From contig NZ_JARVRS010000001.1 in assembly GCF_030209575.1 (NCBI RefSeq), positions 3,658,001-3,722,000 of the forward strand: a DNA stretch of 64,000 bases. Reading direction: 5' to 3'. This DNA comes from Leifsonia sp. fls2-241-R2A-40a (lineage in GTDB: Bacteria; Actinomycetota; Actinomycetes; Actinomycetales; Microbacteriaceae). The position numbers and the translations under genes are program-made. The notes under the pieces are model-generated. The model did no database searches, was not told the DNA's origin, and saw nothing but the letters and a program-made list of their open reading frames with translations. How positions within the stretch are numbered: the first letter of the stretch is position 1; each line of letters opens with the position of its first letter. Below, one piece after another: positions 1-7,643 of the stretch.

Positions 1-2
1 CA

Positions 3-260
3 ACCGAATACGGGATCTGCGCAGAAGCAGACATGGGTCCGAACGAATGCTCGATGGCAGCATCCATGTTCATCGCCTACTATCCGCCCGGTGTCAGCTG
101 GAACTGTGTCCAGGTTGAGGTGATCGGACAGGGCTGGCCGTCGTGCGACCCAGATTTCACGTCGTCGCACGATGTGTCCCAGCCACGTGTAACGATCCTC
201 TACAACCATCAGATGGATCCGCAGTTCCGCGATTCCGAGGCGCTGTACCGGGCGCATTGA
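3..260 (+). CDS. C-terminal part of an unidentified protein (left-truncated)
   Basis: This reading frame is open from the window edge to a TGA at 258-260, giving about 85 residues of the C-terminal end of a longer protein. It contains four cysteines, three of them within motifs EC, NC and SC, and ends in ALYRAH. An internal ATG at 33 exists, but no ribosome binding site precedes it and the frame continues upstream, so a truncated longer gene is the better reading. The spaced cysteines and aromatic-rich composition (IAYYPPG) would suit an exported protein, but I recognise no family. Confidence 0.45.
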   Translation, partial: TEYGICAEADMGPNECSMAASMFIAYYPPGVSWNCVQVEVIGQGWPSCDPDFTSSHDVSQPRVTILYNHQMDPQFRDSEALYRAH

Positions 261-262
261 GT

Positions 263-384
263 ATGGACGGGCACTCAGAGTGTTGTTCACTTCTAGCCGG
301 CCGCCGCGACGAGCTCCTCGCTACGCGGAGAAGGGCTTGACCCTGGCGACGCTCGAGGAGCACATCCGCTCCATGAACGGATAG
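263..384 (+). pseudogene. Possible small gene broken by a 1-base deletion
   Basis: An ATG at 263 opens a frame reading MDGHSECCSLLAGRRDELLA. Near 320 a sensible continuation switches frame to YAEKGLTLATLEEHIRSMNG followed by TAG at 382. Joined, the two pieces would make a coherent peptide of about 40 residues with a charged amphipathic C-terminal half. The join needs one base to be restored around 320-321. Both pieces are short, no family is recognised and the start has no clear ribosome binding site, so this is a weak call. It would be the first of several single-base lesions in the island. Confidence 0.25.
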
Positions 385-489
385 CGACCGGACCGCTTGC
401 AGGCCGGGTTCGAGAAGGTTCCGTTGGACAGGGCTGTTGTCTCGAACGAGGTCACGACCGCCCGGGGTACCAGGCACCGCTCAGCGCGG

Positions 490-948
490 CTACTTCGCAG
501 CCGGGGATTGCCACTTGCAGGTCACGGACGCCCCCGCGCCGGTGGCTGTCCGGGAGTCCTTGACCTCGTTGTTGACAGTGATAGTGCAGCTGATGCTGGG
601 GCTGTCTGCACTACTGACGGCAACGACCGTGAAGAGCCCGGGGTCGCCGACTCCTCCTTGCTGCGTGGCAATCGTTTTCGTCCACGGGAGTGCCAAATCG
701 CTCAGTACCTCGCCCTGACCGCTCGAGTACGTCGTGTAGGTGATGCTTGGCGACGCTCCCGTCCCAGTGACGTCATATTTGATCGTGACGACAACCGACG
801 GGTCGCTAGCCGGGCTGGCCGATTCACCCGCCTCTGTTGTCGCACCATCGGTGGATACTGACGGTCCGACTTGAGACGGGGCGGTCGAACATCCGGTCAG
901 GACGGCGAGCAGAAGCGTAGCGGTGGCGACCAGACGAGGGAGTCTCAC
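490..948 (-). CDS. MmpS-like lipoprotein
   Basis: The protein is a membrane-anchored lipoprotein of about 152 residues. A short basic N-terminus and a hydrophobic stretch end in the lipobox LTGC, followed by a Ser/Thr/Gly-rich linker. The mature domain has the MmpS-family pattern: VTIKYDVTGTG, an SITYTTYSSGQ segment, LPWTKTI, and a C-terminal strand ending in VTCKW, with a cysteine pair (SCTI, TCKW) likely forming a disulfide. In mycobacteria MmpS proteins are accessory subunits of MmpL lipid or siderophore exporters; no MmpL lies nearby, so its partner is unknown. Three consecutive GTG codons occur at the start. I choose the third (948) because TAACCT at 955-960 sits six bases upstream, as expected for a leaderless mRNA; 954 is the alternative. 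Confidence 0.7.
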   Translation of the reverse strand: MRLPRLVATATLLLAVLTGCSTAPSQVGPSVSTDGATTEAGESASPASDPSVVVTIKYDVTGTGASPSITYTTYSSGQGEVLSDLALPWTKTIATQQGGVGDPGLFTVVAVSSADSPSISCTITVNNEVKDSRTATGAGASVTCKWQSPAAK

Positions 949-1201
949 CACCACAGGTTATGGGCACTAATGGCGTTCCGCCTTCCCCACAAGGGGGCGG
1001 CCGTTCGACTGCGCCTCGAACGCATGCCCTAGCGCTGCCCAACGTGAGCTACGCCGCCGCGGCGAGCTAGGGAACGCCAGCGGCGGCGCAGCGGGCCCAT
1101 GCCCGGCCTCTCGCTGCACAGCCGGGAGAGCGGTGCCCTAAGACCAGGGTGATCGGTGATGGGGCCGAGCGATAGGCAGCGCCGCGCTAGCAGCCGGCAC
1201 C

Positions 1202-1534
1202 GTGACGCTCCGCGAGGTGGTCCCTCTTCCACCGGCGAACTGGCGGATGGTGCTCGGGCCGCTCCTGTTCGCGATCGCGTTGAACGCGCCGCAGGTGGGT
1301 CAGCTCGCCGGTGTCGGGTGGCTGATGTTCGCGATGGCGGCGCCGTTCGCATGCTCCGGGATGATGCTGCGCCGGTTCTCGCTCCGCCTAGCGGAGGCGG
1401 CCGGTCCGCTGTGGCGACAGATCATCGAGCTTGCGCTCGTGGTCGCGGGGATCGCTGGCCTGTCGATCGGGTTCGTGCTCGTGAACATGTTCGCGTGGAT
1501 CATGGGACTCGGGCTGCTCACCTCGCCACACTGA
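1202..1534 (+). CDS. Small multi-pass membrane protein, family unknown
   Basis: This gene encodes 110 residues from a GTG start. Three hydrophobic segments are visible: one near residues 15-30 after the tryptophan in ANWRMVLGPLLF, one around 37-55 (VGWLMFAMAAPFACSG) and one around 75-103 (IIELALVVAGIAGLSIGFVLVNMF). Positively charged residues between segments 2 and 3 (LRRFSLRLAE) suggest a cytoplasmic loop. Its codon usage and hydrophobic pattern look genuine, but no family is recognised and there is no informative neighbour. The start is uncertain because no strong ribosome binding site precedes it. Confidence 0.55.
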   Translation: MTLREVVPLPPANWRMVLGPLLFAIALNAPQVGQLAGVGWLMFAMAAPFACSGMMLRRFSLRLAEAAGPLWRQIIELALVVAGIAGLSIGFVLVNMFAWIMGLGLLTSPH

Positions 1535-1548
1535 GGCCCGGCACCAGG

Positions 1549-1772
1549 TCAGTCCCGCGCGGGCTTGCGGGCTCGGGAAATGAACCGTGGGTGCTTCACG
1601 ACGTGGACGCCTCGACGACGGTCCGCGGGCGTCTCGATACCGACGAGGTAGAGTGCGCCTTCCACCGCCCAGCGCACCGTCAGGTCGGGTCCGCCGCCAG
1701 CTCAGCGAGGCGGTGCAGGTCGCGGTCGATACGCGCCTCAGCGACACGATCGAGGACGGAGAGATCGGGCAT
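1549..1772 (-). pseudogene. Small gene with a frameshift (about 75 residues when repaired)
   Basis: An ATG at 1772 is preceded by a good ribosome binding site (GGAAAGGA) and opens the frame MPDLSVLDRVAEARIDRD..., which stops at 1680-1682 just after LAADPT. A second frame continues without a gap as DLTVRWAVEGALYLVGIE, then a basic tail ending FISRARKPARD before TGA at 1549-1551. Restoring one C in the CCC run (GGG on the plus strand, 1687-1689) joins them into a single coherent protein, LAADP-DLTVRWAVEG. The gene is therefore either a recent pseudogene or carries an assembly indel. No family is recognised. It is divergent from the gene starting at 1858. Confidence 0.55.
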
Positions 1773-1857
1773 CCGGGTGGTCCTTTCCTGGTCAGGAAGG
1801 GTGGATGCGGCGGATCGCACCTGGAGGTGTCGCTGTCGCGCTCGCTATGCTTCGCGC

Positions 1858-2340
1858 GTGGGATTCGACGACGAGATGAACAAGCGCATCCGCGCGCGGG
1901 GGGAGGCTGCGCGCCAAGCGCAGGATAACGACCGGGCCCTCAAGCTCAGGATCCCCGCCCAGGCCGCCTATGTGCAGGCGGAGCTTGCTCAGCTGGCCGA
2001 GTACCTCTGGCCGCGGATCGAGGTCGTGCGAGTGAAGCCCGCGAACAGCGGCATCTTCACCAAGAGGACGCCGCCTGGAGTGCACCTTGTCTACGACCAG
2101 GTGCTCCTGCGTGACGGGTCCGTGATGAGTTGGGACAGCACCCCAGTCGATATCGCCTGGGCTCTGTCCGACGACCCCACTGCACCGACTCTGTTCAAGT
2201 ACAGCCTGTGGTCCGTGGGGCCCGGTGAGCGGGATGTGGCCTGCAGGCAGCGGATCCATCCGGACTATGACACGCCAACTCTGGCAGTCCACGACTGGTG
2301 CCTCGAACTGGCCGAGCGCGCCATCGGGGCGGGCGCGTAG
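1858..2340 (+). CDS. Hypothetical protein, 160 aa, leaderless start
   Basis: The predicted protein begins at a GTG with the sequence VGFDDEMNKRIRARGEAAR and has a charged helical N-terminus, followed by what looks like a compact alpha/beta domain with several tryptophans (YLWPRIEVVRVK, VMSWDSTPVDIAWAL, YSLWSVG). It has no signal peptide or membrane segment, so it is probably cytoplasmic. TATGCT at 1846-1851 lies six bases before the GTG, consistent with transcription starting at the start codon and no ribosome binding site; ATG 1876 is the alternative. No family is recognised. The same frame is open much further upstream, but that part is Arg-rich and low in information, and is not credible as coding. 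Confidence 0.6.
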   Translation: MGFDDEMNKRIRARGEAARQAQDNDRALKLRIPAQAAYVQAELAQLAEYLWPRIEVVRVKPANSGIFTKRTPPGVHLVYDQVLLRDGSVMSWDSTPVDIAWALSDDPTAPTLFKYSLWSVGPGERDVACRQRIHPDYDTPTLAVHDWCLELAERAIGAGA

Positions 2341-2465
2341 CCGCACCGTGCTGTGCGGTCACTCGGAACTGCGAGTCCCCCGGCCGCCGGCGGACGGATC
2401 TGCTTGTTCCACGTGCCACCGTCCGTCCGCTAGCGTGGGCCTCCGCCACACCATACGATTCAGCA

Positions 2466-3038
2466 ATGACCGACGTGCGCGTTCACGGGACTGAGACGGC
2501 AGCCTCGGTGGCGACCTTCTCCGCCAAGCTGCCCGATGACCTCTTACTCACCGAGTTCGCCGACCTCACTGAGTCGGTGCAGGTGCTGGCGGCCTCCGCC
2601 AACAAGGGGCTCGAGTCGGAGAGCCCGACCTTTGTTCAGCGTGTCCAGTACGGCAGCGAGTTTCTGATCATCGTCGGGATCGTCACCGCCGTAGTCGCCC
2701 CCTTCCTCACCTTCTCAAAGGGTCTGGACTTCCTTGCATCGGCGGGGCTGAAGAACGAGGAACGCCTCGGCAAACGACAGGAACGATTGGCGCGCAAGCG
2801 CGAGATCAAAGTCGCTGAGGCTAGACTCATCGCGGAGAGACGTAAGGCGCGTGACGCGAAGGTCGACCCGACGGGTGCACCGGCCGTCAGGCGGCAGTAC
2901 GACAGGATCATGCCAGAACAGCAGCGGGACGAACTCGCGGTCGTGATCGGCCGCGAAGCAGCGCAGAACCCAAGGGTGTTGACGGCGCTGGCCACGCTGG
3001 CTGAGTACGGTATCGACATCAGAGTCAGACGGGAGTAG
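2466..3038 (+). CDS. Single-pass membrane protein with a basic coiled-coil segment
   Basis: This gene encodes 190 residues. The N-terminal part is polar and acidic (LPDDLLLTEFADLTESVQVL), one clear transmembrane segment follows near residue 65-85 (FLIIVGIVTAVVAPFLTF), and then a long highly charged helix rich in Arg, Lys and Glu (about 95-135) that should form a coiled coil. The C-terminus is mixed (PEQQRDELAVVIGREAAQNP). TACGAT at 2454-2459 sits six bases before the ATG, again suggesting a leaderless transcript. No family is recognised; the architecture resembles phage or island membrane proteins with a cytoplasmic helical domain, but that comparison is only impressionistic. Confidence 0.6.
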   Translation: MTDVRVHGTETAASVATFSAKLPDDLLLTEFADLTESVQVLAASANKGLESESPTFVQRVQYGSEFLIIVGIVTAVVAPFLTFSKGLDFLASAGLKNEERLGKRQERLARKREIKVAEARLIAERRKARDAKVDPTGAPAVRRQYDRIMPEQQRDELAVVIGREAAQNPRVLTALATLAEYGIDIRVRRE

Positions 3039-3464
3039 ACCTCCTGGTCTACTTGTTCAGTGCCACCGTCCGTCGGCGGCGGTCTTCCCCTAGGTGTAGG
3101 TCTTGTCGGCAGCGCTGACACCCGTGGCTCCCTGCTGGGAGGAGAGCGCGGCCCGGGGTAATCGTCTCGGCCGCCGCGCCAGGCGCTTCTCTGGCGGGCT
3201 GTTCCGGCGTCGGGAAACGGCACTTCGGAGGTTCCCTCCTCGGAGGGGAACTGAAAGTTCCTGAGGGCCCCTCGTGGCCGAAGACGAGGGGCCCTCGCTT
3301 GCGCCGCGGGTTCGGGCCGTGAGCGACACGGGCGCATCGCCGGCGTGACGTCGCGCGGCGTGGACGGGACGCTTGCGCGCGAGGAGCTCCCACCTTGTTT
3401 GGGGGTACGCAGGAGCCTGTGCGGCCCGGAAGCGCTGGATAGCGTGGAACGGCACTTCTACGTC
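3039..3464. other. Non-coding stretch with two hairpins
   Basis: No convincing gene lies in these 426 bases; frames open on either strand are Arg/Pro-rich shadows. Two stable hairpins stand next to each other: GTTCCCTCC/GGAGGGGAAC at 3231-3251 and a 13-bp stem at 3263-3296. The right-hand part presumably holds the promoter of the paralog array; TAGCGT at 3440-3445 is a possible -10 box, but I see no good -35 partner. Confidence 0.5.
3263..3296 (+). terminator. Strong hairpin, likely terminator
   Basis: GAGGGCCCCTCGT (3263-3275) pairs perfectly with ACGAGGGGCCCTC (3284-3296) around an 8-base loop. There is only a weak T-rich tail, as is common in high-GC actinobacteria. It separates the gene ending at 3038 from the paralog array that starts at 3465. 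Confidence 0.6.
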
Positions 3465-4106
3465 ATGGGGGATCTCAGCTTGACCACACGCCGCCGCAAC
3501 TGGGCCATCATCTTCACCCTCCTCGGCGTCATCGCCCTCGCCCTCGCGATCGTCGGAACCCTCACCGTCATCAACTCGATGAACGGCACGCTCCGTGTCG
3601 AAGACGACAAGCCGGCGGCGACACAGGTCACGGCTGCCGCGGAGAAGCCAGCGCCGAAGCCCGGCGACACCGTCGACCAGAAGACCGCGTCCGAGATCCG
3701 CCGCAACGTCGACGGAAACCTCCGCGCCTACCAGATGCCGGACGGGACGTTCGTCGTTCTCGATCGGACGCAGCCGCTTCCCGCGGCAGTGAAGAGCGAC
3801 CTCGAAGCAAAGGCCACAGCTGCACGCATCGCTGCCGGGCAGGACTTCAAGACCGCCGACGTTCCCGGCAAGATCCTCGGTGACCTGAGCTATCAGGCGG
3901 GGAGGCGGGGGATCCTCTGTGTCCAGCTGTGGTCCGGCACCGTCGACGGCACCGACCAGCCCGGGTTCTTCTGGGCGCCCGCGCTGTCACGCCAGTCGGT
4001 CGTTCAGGGGCAGCTGCACAGCGAGGCTGAATGCGTCGCCGCCGCGCAGGCGTACGTCGCATCTCAGCCGGATGCCGCCGACTGGGAAGTCCTGGTGGCC
4101 CACTGA
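3465..4106 (+). CDS. Array protein 1 (type B): single-pass membrane protein of unknown function
   Basis: This is the first of five consecutive homologous genes. Its 213-residue product has a short basic N-terminus, one transmembrane helix at about residues 13-35, the shared post-membrane motif SMNGTLR (39-45), an Ala/Pro/Lys linker, and an exported domain containing RTQPLP (about 101-106). The C-terminus SQPDAADWEVLVAH resembles arrays 3 and 5 (QPDA...VVxQ), which defines type B. Two cysteines (ILCVQ, AECVA) are present only in this copy. ATG 3465 is chosen because homology to the other copies begins just after it; TTG 3480 is possible. The role is unknown. The stop codon overlaps a possible start of the next gene (TGATG), so the array is probably one operon. 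Confidence 0.65.
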   Translation: MGDLSLTTRRRNWAIIFTLLGVIALALAIVGTLTVINSMNGTLRVEDDKPAATQVTAAAEKPAPKPGDTVDQKTASEIRRNVDGNLRAYQMPDGTFVVLDRTQPLPAAVKSDLEAKATAARIAAGQDFKTADVPGKILGDLSYQAGRRGILCVQLWSGTVDGTDQPGFFWAPALSRQSVVQGQLHSEAECVAAAQAYVASQPDAADWEVLVAH

Positions 4107-4120
4107 TGAAGGAACCCCGC

Positions 4121-4762
4121 ATGCTCCGCCGCCGCACCGCCGCGTTCATCGCCATCGGCGCCGTCCTTAGCGTCACAGCTCTCGGTGCCGGCGGCTGGGC
4201 GGTGATGACGTCGATGGACCACTCGTTCACCTTCGCCGCGACCGCTCCGTCGAAGACTCCGACCGCCGCACCCACTCCGGTCGACGAGGAAGAAGCCGCG
4301 AAGCTCGCCGCGGAGAAGGCCGCGAAGGGCCTCACCGTCGGCGCTGTTCTCACCGCGGAGCAGGCGAAGACCATCAGCCACTACTGGCAGGGCAACCTCC
4401 TCCCCTACAAGATGGCCGACGGCACCCAGGTGCTCATCGCCCGCGACCAGCCGCTGCCGGAGAACGTCCGCGAAGACGCAGGCAAGAGGGTCGGGCTCAC
4501 CAACCAGGCGGATGCGGCCGCGAACGACTCCACGCTCATGGGCGTCGCAGCCCTTCAGCGAACCCTGAGGGCCGACACCGGCCACCGCGTCTACATCGTC
4601 TCGCACGCGTACACGTACCTCCTCCCAGATGCCGAAGCGATGGGGTGGACGTGGGTGTCATCAGCGATCGGTGGGCAGGAGCAGTTCCCTGACGCAGCGG
4701 CCGCGGTCGCCGCCAGCCGAGCCAAGGCCGGCCCCGACGCCGAGATCATCGTCAGCCAGTGA
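4121..4762 (+). CDS. Array protein 2 (type A): single-pass membrane protein of unknown function
   Basis: The 213-residue product starts MLRRRTAAF, has a membrane helix at about residues 8-30, then SMDHSFTF, a linker rich in Ala, Pro and Thr, and an exported domain with VLTAEQAKTI, ARDQPLPENV and a C-terminal block ending in DAEIIVSQ. These features define type A, shared with array protein 4 (SRSQPLPENV, GVEIIVSQ). GAAGGA is spaced seven bases from ATG 4121, which favours this start over the overlapping ATG 4106 (MKEPRM...). The segment TWVSSAIGGQEQFPDAAAAV is also conserved in protein 4 (TWLSLALGGQHPF). No known family is recognised; it is probably membrane-anchored with the domain outside the cell. 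Confidence 0.65.
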   Translation: MLRRRTAAFIAIGAVLSVTALGAGGWAVMTSMDHSFTFAATAPSKTPTAAPTPVDEEEAAKLAAEKAAKGLTVGAVLTAEQAKTISHYWQGNLLPYKMADGTQVLIARDQPLPENVREDAGKRVGLTNQADAAANDSTLMGVAALQRTLRADTGHRVYIVSHAYTYLLPDAEAMGWTWVSSAIGGQEQFPDAAAAVAASRAKAGPDAEIIVSQ

Positions 4763-4773
4763 AGGAACCCCGC

Positions 4774-5439
4774 ATGCCCCGCCGCCGCACCACCATCATC
4801 GTGACCTCGATCGGGGTCGTTGCTGTCGCCGCGCTCGGCGTCGGCGCATTCGTCTTCGTCGACTCGATGAACGGCTCGTTCCGCCTGAGCAGCGGCTCTG
4901 CCGCTGCTGCGGAGAAGACGCCGCCCGCTACGTCCACCCCGACGCTGAAGGTGGTGCCGGTCGGTGGCGTTCTGGACGAGGAGACCGCGCTCGACCTTCG
5001 GCGCGAGATGTCAGACAACGGCGACTTCGCCTACAAGCTCCCGGACGGCCGCTGGGTCAAGACCAACCGCTTCCAGCCGCTCCCCGACGCGGTCAAGGCC
5101 GACGCGGATGCCCAAGCGGTGGCGATGCCCCGCACCTCCGGTTCAACGTGGCAGGAAGGCGCAGCAGGCACGAAGAACGCTGACGACACAGCAGGGAGGA
5201 TCCAGTTCGCCACAGGCAAGAAGACGGTCATCATCTCCACACAGCTCAAGGCAGCGGAGGGGATCGGCAACGCGTACAACGTCCCAACCTACGCCGTCAA
5301 CGGCGCCATCACCCCCGGCATGGTGGCGATGAACGGAGCTGGCGGATGGGGCACCGTCGACGAAGCCGTCGCCGCCGTGCAGGCGGACATCGCGGCGCAG
5401 CCCGACGCGAACAACTACCTCCTAGTGGTGCAGCCGTGA
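4774..5439 (+). CDS. Array protein 3 (type B): single-pass membrane protein of unknown function
   Basis: The 221-residue product starts MPRRRTTII, has one membrane helix at about 8-29, then SMNGSFRL, an Ala/Thr/Pro linker, and the type B core VGGVLDEETALDLRREM, GDFAYKLPDGRWVKTNRFQPLP, and a C-terminus reading QPDANNYLLVVQP. It is closest to array protein 5, with long identical stretches in the core. The start is preceded by GAAGGAACCCCGC, the same leader as array gene 2, indicating that the junction itself was duplicated. Its own 3' end overlaps the next start codon as GTGA, implying translational coupling. Confidence 0.65.
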   Translation: MPRRRTTIIVTSIGVVAVAALGVGAFVFVDSMNGSFRLSSGSAAAAEKTPPATSTPTLKVVPVGGVLDEETALDLRREMSDNGDFAYKLPDGRWVKTNRFQPLPDAVKADADAQAVAMPRTSGSTWQEGAAGTKNADDTAGRIQFATGKKTVIISTQLKAAEGIGNAYNVPTYAVNGAITPGMVAMNGAGGWGTVDEAVAAVQADIAAQPDANNYLLVVQP

Positions 5440-6059
5440 ACCGCCGCACTCTCGTCATCACCTCAGCCGCGATCGTCACAGTCGCCGCGCTCGCCTTCGG
5501 AACGTGGGCTGTCCTCGGCTCGATGGACGACTCGTTCCGAGTTGGCGCCTCTGAGCCGACGGCTACGCCGGTAGCGACGCCGATCGACGAGGACACCGGT
5601 CGGAGGACCGCCGCCGAGAAGGCCGTCGCTGGGAAGAGAATCGGTGACGAGCTCACGAAAGAGCAGGCCGACGCAGTCAAGGCGTACTTCGACGGCGATT
5701 CGGTCGACTACACGACGATCGACGGCAAGTCGCTGCTCGTCTCCCGGTCGCAGCCGCTGCCGGAGAACGTGAAAGTGGACGCTGGCAAGAAGGTAGCCGC
5801 GGCCGCGCAGGCGTCCGCCGCCGCGAACGACCCGTCGAACTTGGCGGTCGAGAAAGCACAGCAGACCATCGCGTACGAGACAGGGCGGCCCGTCGTAGTC
5901 GTCGCCCACGTCTACACCGCGAACGCAGCTGGCGACGCGTACGAGTGGACGTGGCTGTCGCTCGCCCTCGGTGGCCAGCACCCTTTCGCAGACGCCGCAT
6001 CCGCTATCGCTGCGACCCAGGCCGCAAAGCCCGGCGTCGAGATCATCGTCAGCCAATGA
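5436..6059 (+). CDS. Array protein 4 (type A): single-pass membrane protein of unknown function
   Basis: The 207-residue product begins at GTG 5436, overlapping the preceding stop codon by GTGA, and reads VNRRTLVITSAAIV. It has a membrane helix at about residues 6-27, SMDDSFRV, a linker, then the type A core (RIGDELTKEQADAVKAYF, SRSQPLPENVKVDAGKK) and the C-terminal block ending PGVEIIVSQ. It is clearly paralogous to array protein 2 and less like its immediate neighbours 3 and 5. There is no strong ribosome binding site, so translation probably depends on coupling to gene 3. Function unknown. Confidence 0.65.
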   Translation: MNRRTLVITSAAIVTVAALAFGTWAVLGSMDDSFRVGASEPTATPVATPIDEDTGRRTAAEKAVAGKRIGDELTKEQADAVKAYFDGDSVDYTTIDGKSLLVSRSQPLPENVKVDAGKKVAAAAQASAAANDPSNLAVEKAQQTIAYETGRPVVVVAHVYTANAAGDAYEWTWLSLALGGQHPFADAASAIAATQAAKPGVEIIVSQ

Positions 6060-6073
6060 CCCAGGAGACCCCC

Positions 6074-6736
6074 GTGCCCCGCCGAACCCGCACCGCTATC
6101 ATCGCCACCTCGATCGCGGTCGTCGTCCTCGCCGCCGTAGGCGTCGGCGGGTGGGCGTTGCTCGACTCGATGAACGGTTCGTTCCGCATCGGTGCCGGGA
6201 AGCCCGCGGCCGCCGCGGTCGAGACGCACACTGCGACGTCGACGCCGACGGTCGTCCCGGTCGGCGGGGTCCTCGACGAGGAGACCGCGCTCGAGCTGCG
6301 ACGCGAGATGCCGGACAACGGCGACTTCGCGTACAAGACGCCCGACGGGCGATGGATCAAGACGAACCGGCACCAGCCGATGCCGGCCGAGGTGATGGCG
6401 GCCGAGCAGGCGCAGCTCGACCAGCTCGCGGTCCCGGCGGGTACCGCGGCCGCCGACGGGCTGGCGGGAGCGAAAGCAGCAACAGCGGCGGCCGGCGCGT
6501 CGAGCTACCGCACCGGCCGTCACGTCCTTCTGATCAGCAAGATCCCGGTGGCAACCAGTTACAGCACGAACGGGCTGAAGTGGGTGATCATGGGAGGCCT
6601 CGAGAAGAGCCTCCCGGCCGGCGTCGGTGGTAACGGCTGGGACGACGAGGCTACCGCTGTCGCGAAGGCGCAGGAGCTCATCGCCGCGCAGCCGGACGCC
6701 GGAGACTGGGACATCGTCGTCGCTCAACAGGGTTGA
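6074..6736 (+). CDS. Array protein 5 (type B): single-pass membrane protein of unknown function
   Basis: The 220-residue product has a membrane helix at about residues 8-30, SMNGSFRI, and the type B core GGVLDEETALELRREM and GDFAYKTPDGRWIKTNRHQP, ending QPDAGDWDIVVAQQG. GTG 6074 is favoured as start because CAGGAGA lies just upstream and the resulting VPRRTRT matches the MPRRR/MLRRR starts of its paralogs; ATG 6056, which overlaps the previous stop, would add six residues. The last 50 bases of this gene are partly duplicated at 7644-7697, on the other side of the GIY-YIG gene. Confidence 0.65.
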   Translation: MPRRTRTAIIATSIAVVVLAAVGVGGWALLDSMNGSFRIGAGKPAAAAVETHTATSTPTVVPVGGVLDEETALELRREMPDNGDFAYKTPDGRWIKTNRHQPMPAEVMAAEQAQLDQLAVPAGTAAADGLAGAKAATAAAGASSYRTGRHVLLISKIPVATSYSTNGLKWVIMGGLEKSLPAGVGGNGWDDEATAVAKAQELIAAQPDAGDWDIVVAQQG

Positions 6737-6763
6737 CCGACCGCCACATAGACAGGAGGAAAC

Positions 6764-7618
6764 ATGATTAAGCTCACCGACCTACTGCCTGTTCCGGAGC
6801 CTGGGCTGACGAAGGTGAAGTTCAACATGCGGGCCGGCGGTGGCGGCGGTGAGGCGTGGGATCTGCTCCTCGACGACCACGAGGAGTGGCTCAATATGAG
6901 CCGGTGGCGGACCCGGCAGACGAACAACAACATGGCTGACGCGCGTTATCTGCTCGCGTTCGCCCAGTACTACCCGTACGGGCCGCAGTACTTCATCTTC
7001 GGCGGGTTCTACGACGTTCAGCCGAAGGTCCCGGAGATGCTCAACGCCTACGGGTACGAGGTGACACCCCTTCCCCAGCATTCCGAGTACGTCAAGCGGC
7101 TCATCATCAAGCTCAACGAGCCGATCGGCCGGAACGTATACCTCCGACGGTACGAGAGCGTGCAGGAGCAGCTTCGGCCGGAGGTGTACGAGCTCGCGCG
7201 TGACACCAAGCTCGGGACGTTCCCCGGGTACCAGAACGTGAAGCTCCGCCATCATGAGCTACAGCGGATCATCGCGAACGACGAGCCCAGCTGGAAGGAT
7301 GCACTCTCCTCCGTGAAGGGCGTCTACGTGATCACCGACCTCACCAGCGGCCGGCTCTACGTGGGTTCGGCGTCGGGTGAGGCGAACGGGCTCTGGCAGC
7401 GGTGGTCCGCGTACGCGAACCTCAGCAACCTCACCGGCGGGAACCGCGAGCTCGAACACCTCCGCGCGGAGCGGGGCGACTCGTTCCTGGTCGAGAACTT
7501 CCAGTACACGATCCTCGAGATCTTCGACCCGAAGACCCGGCCGGAGGTGATTCTGCTGCGGGAGTCGTTCTGGAAGCAGGCGCTGGATACCCGCGCGCAC
7601 GGGATGAACCGAAACTGA
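6764..7618 (+). CDS. GIY-YIG nuclease-domain protein
   Basis: The 284-residue protein carries a GIY-YIG domain in its C-terminal half: GVYVI (186-190), RLYVGSA (197-203), the conserved arginine in WQRW (R213), and a glutamate in RESFWKQAL (E267), the usual metal-binding position. GIY-YIG enzymes cleave DNA in homing endonucleases, repair nucleases and some restriction systems. The N-terminal 180 residues form a separate domain with conserved-looking aromatic stretches (FAQYYPYGPQYFIFGGFY) that I do not recognise; it may bind substrate. AGGAGG is well placed before ATG 6764. It directly follows the membrane-protein array and may be co-transcribed with it. Its target and role are unknown. Confidence 0.75.
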   Translation: MIKLTDLLPVPEPGLTKVKFNMRAGGGGGEAWDLLLDDHEEWLNMSRWRTRQTNNNMADARYLLAFAQYYPYGPQYFIFGGFYDVQPKVPEMLNAYGYEVTPLPQHSEYVKRLIIKLNEPIGRNVYLRRYESVQEQLRPEVYELARDTKLGTFPGYQNVKLRHHELQRIIANDEPSWKDALSSVKGVYVITDLTSGRLYVGSASGEANGLWQRWSAYANLSNLTGGNRELEHLRAERGDSFLVENFQYTILEIFDPKTRPEVILLRESFWKQALDTRAHGMNRN

Positions 7619-7643
7619 TTGATACGGCTGCTGCGGCTTGCCT

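Noticed and set aside
2636-3455. Several long minus-strand frames over the gene at 2466 and the hairpin region
   Set aside because: They are antisense to a better gene or run through the terminator stem, and their Arg/Pro/Ser composition is typical of high-GC shadows.
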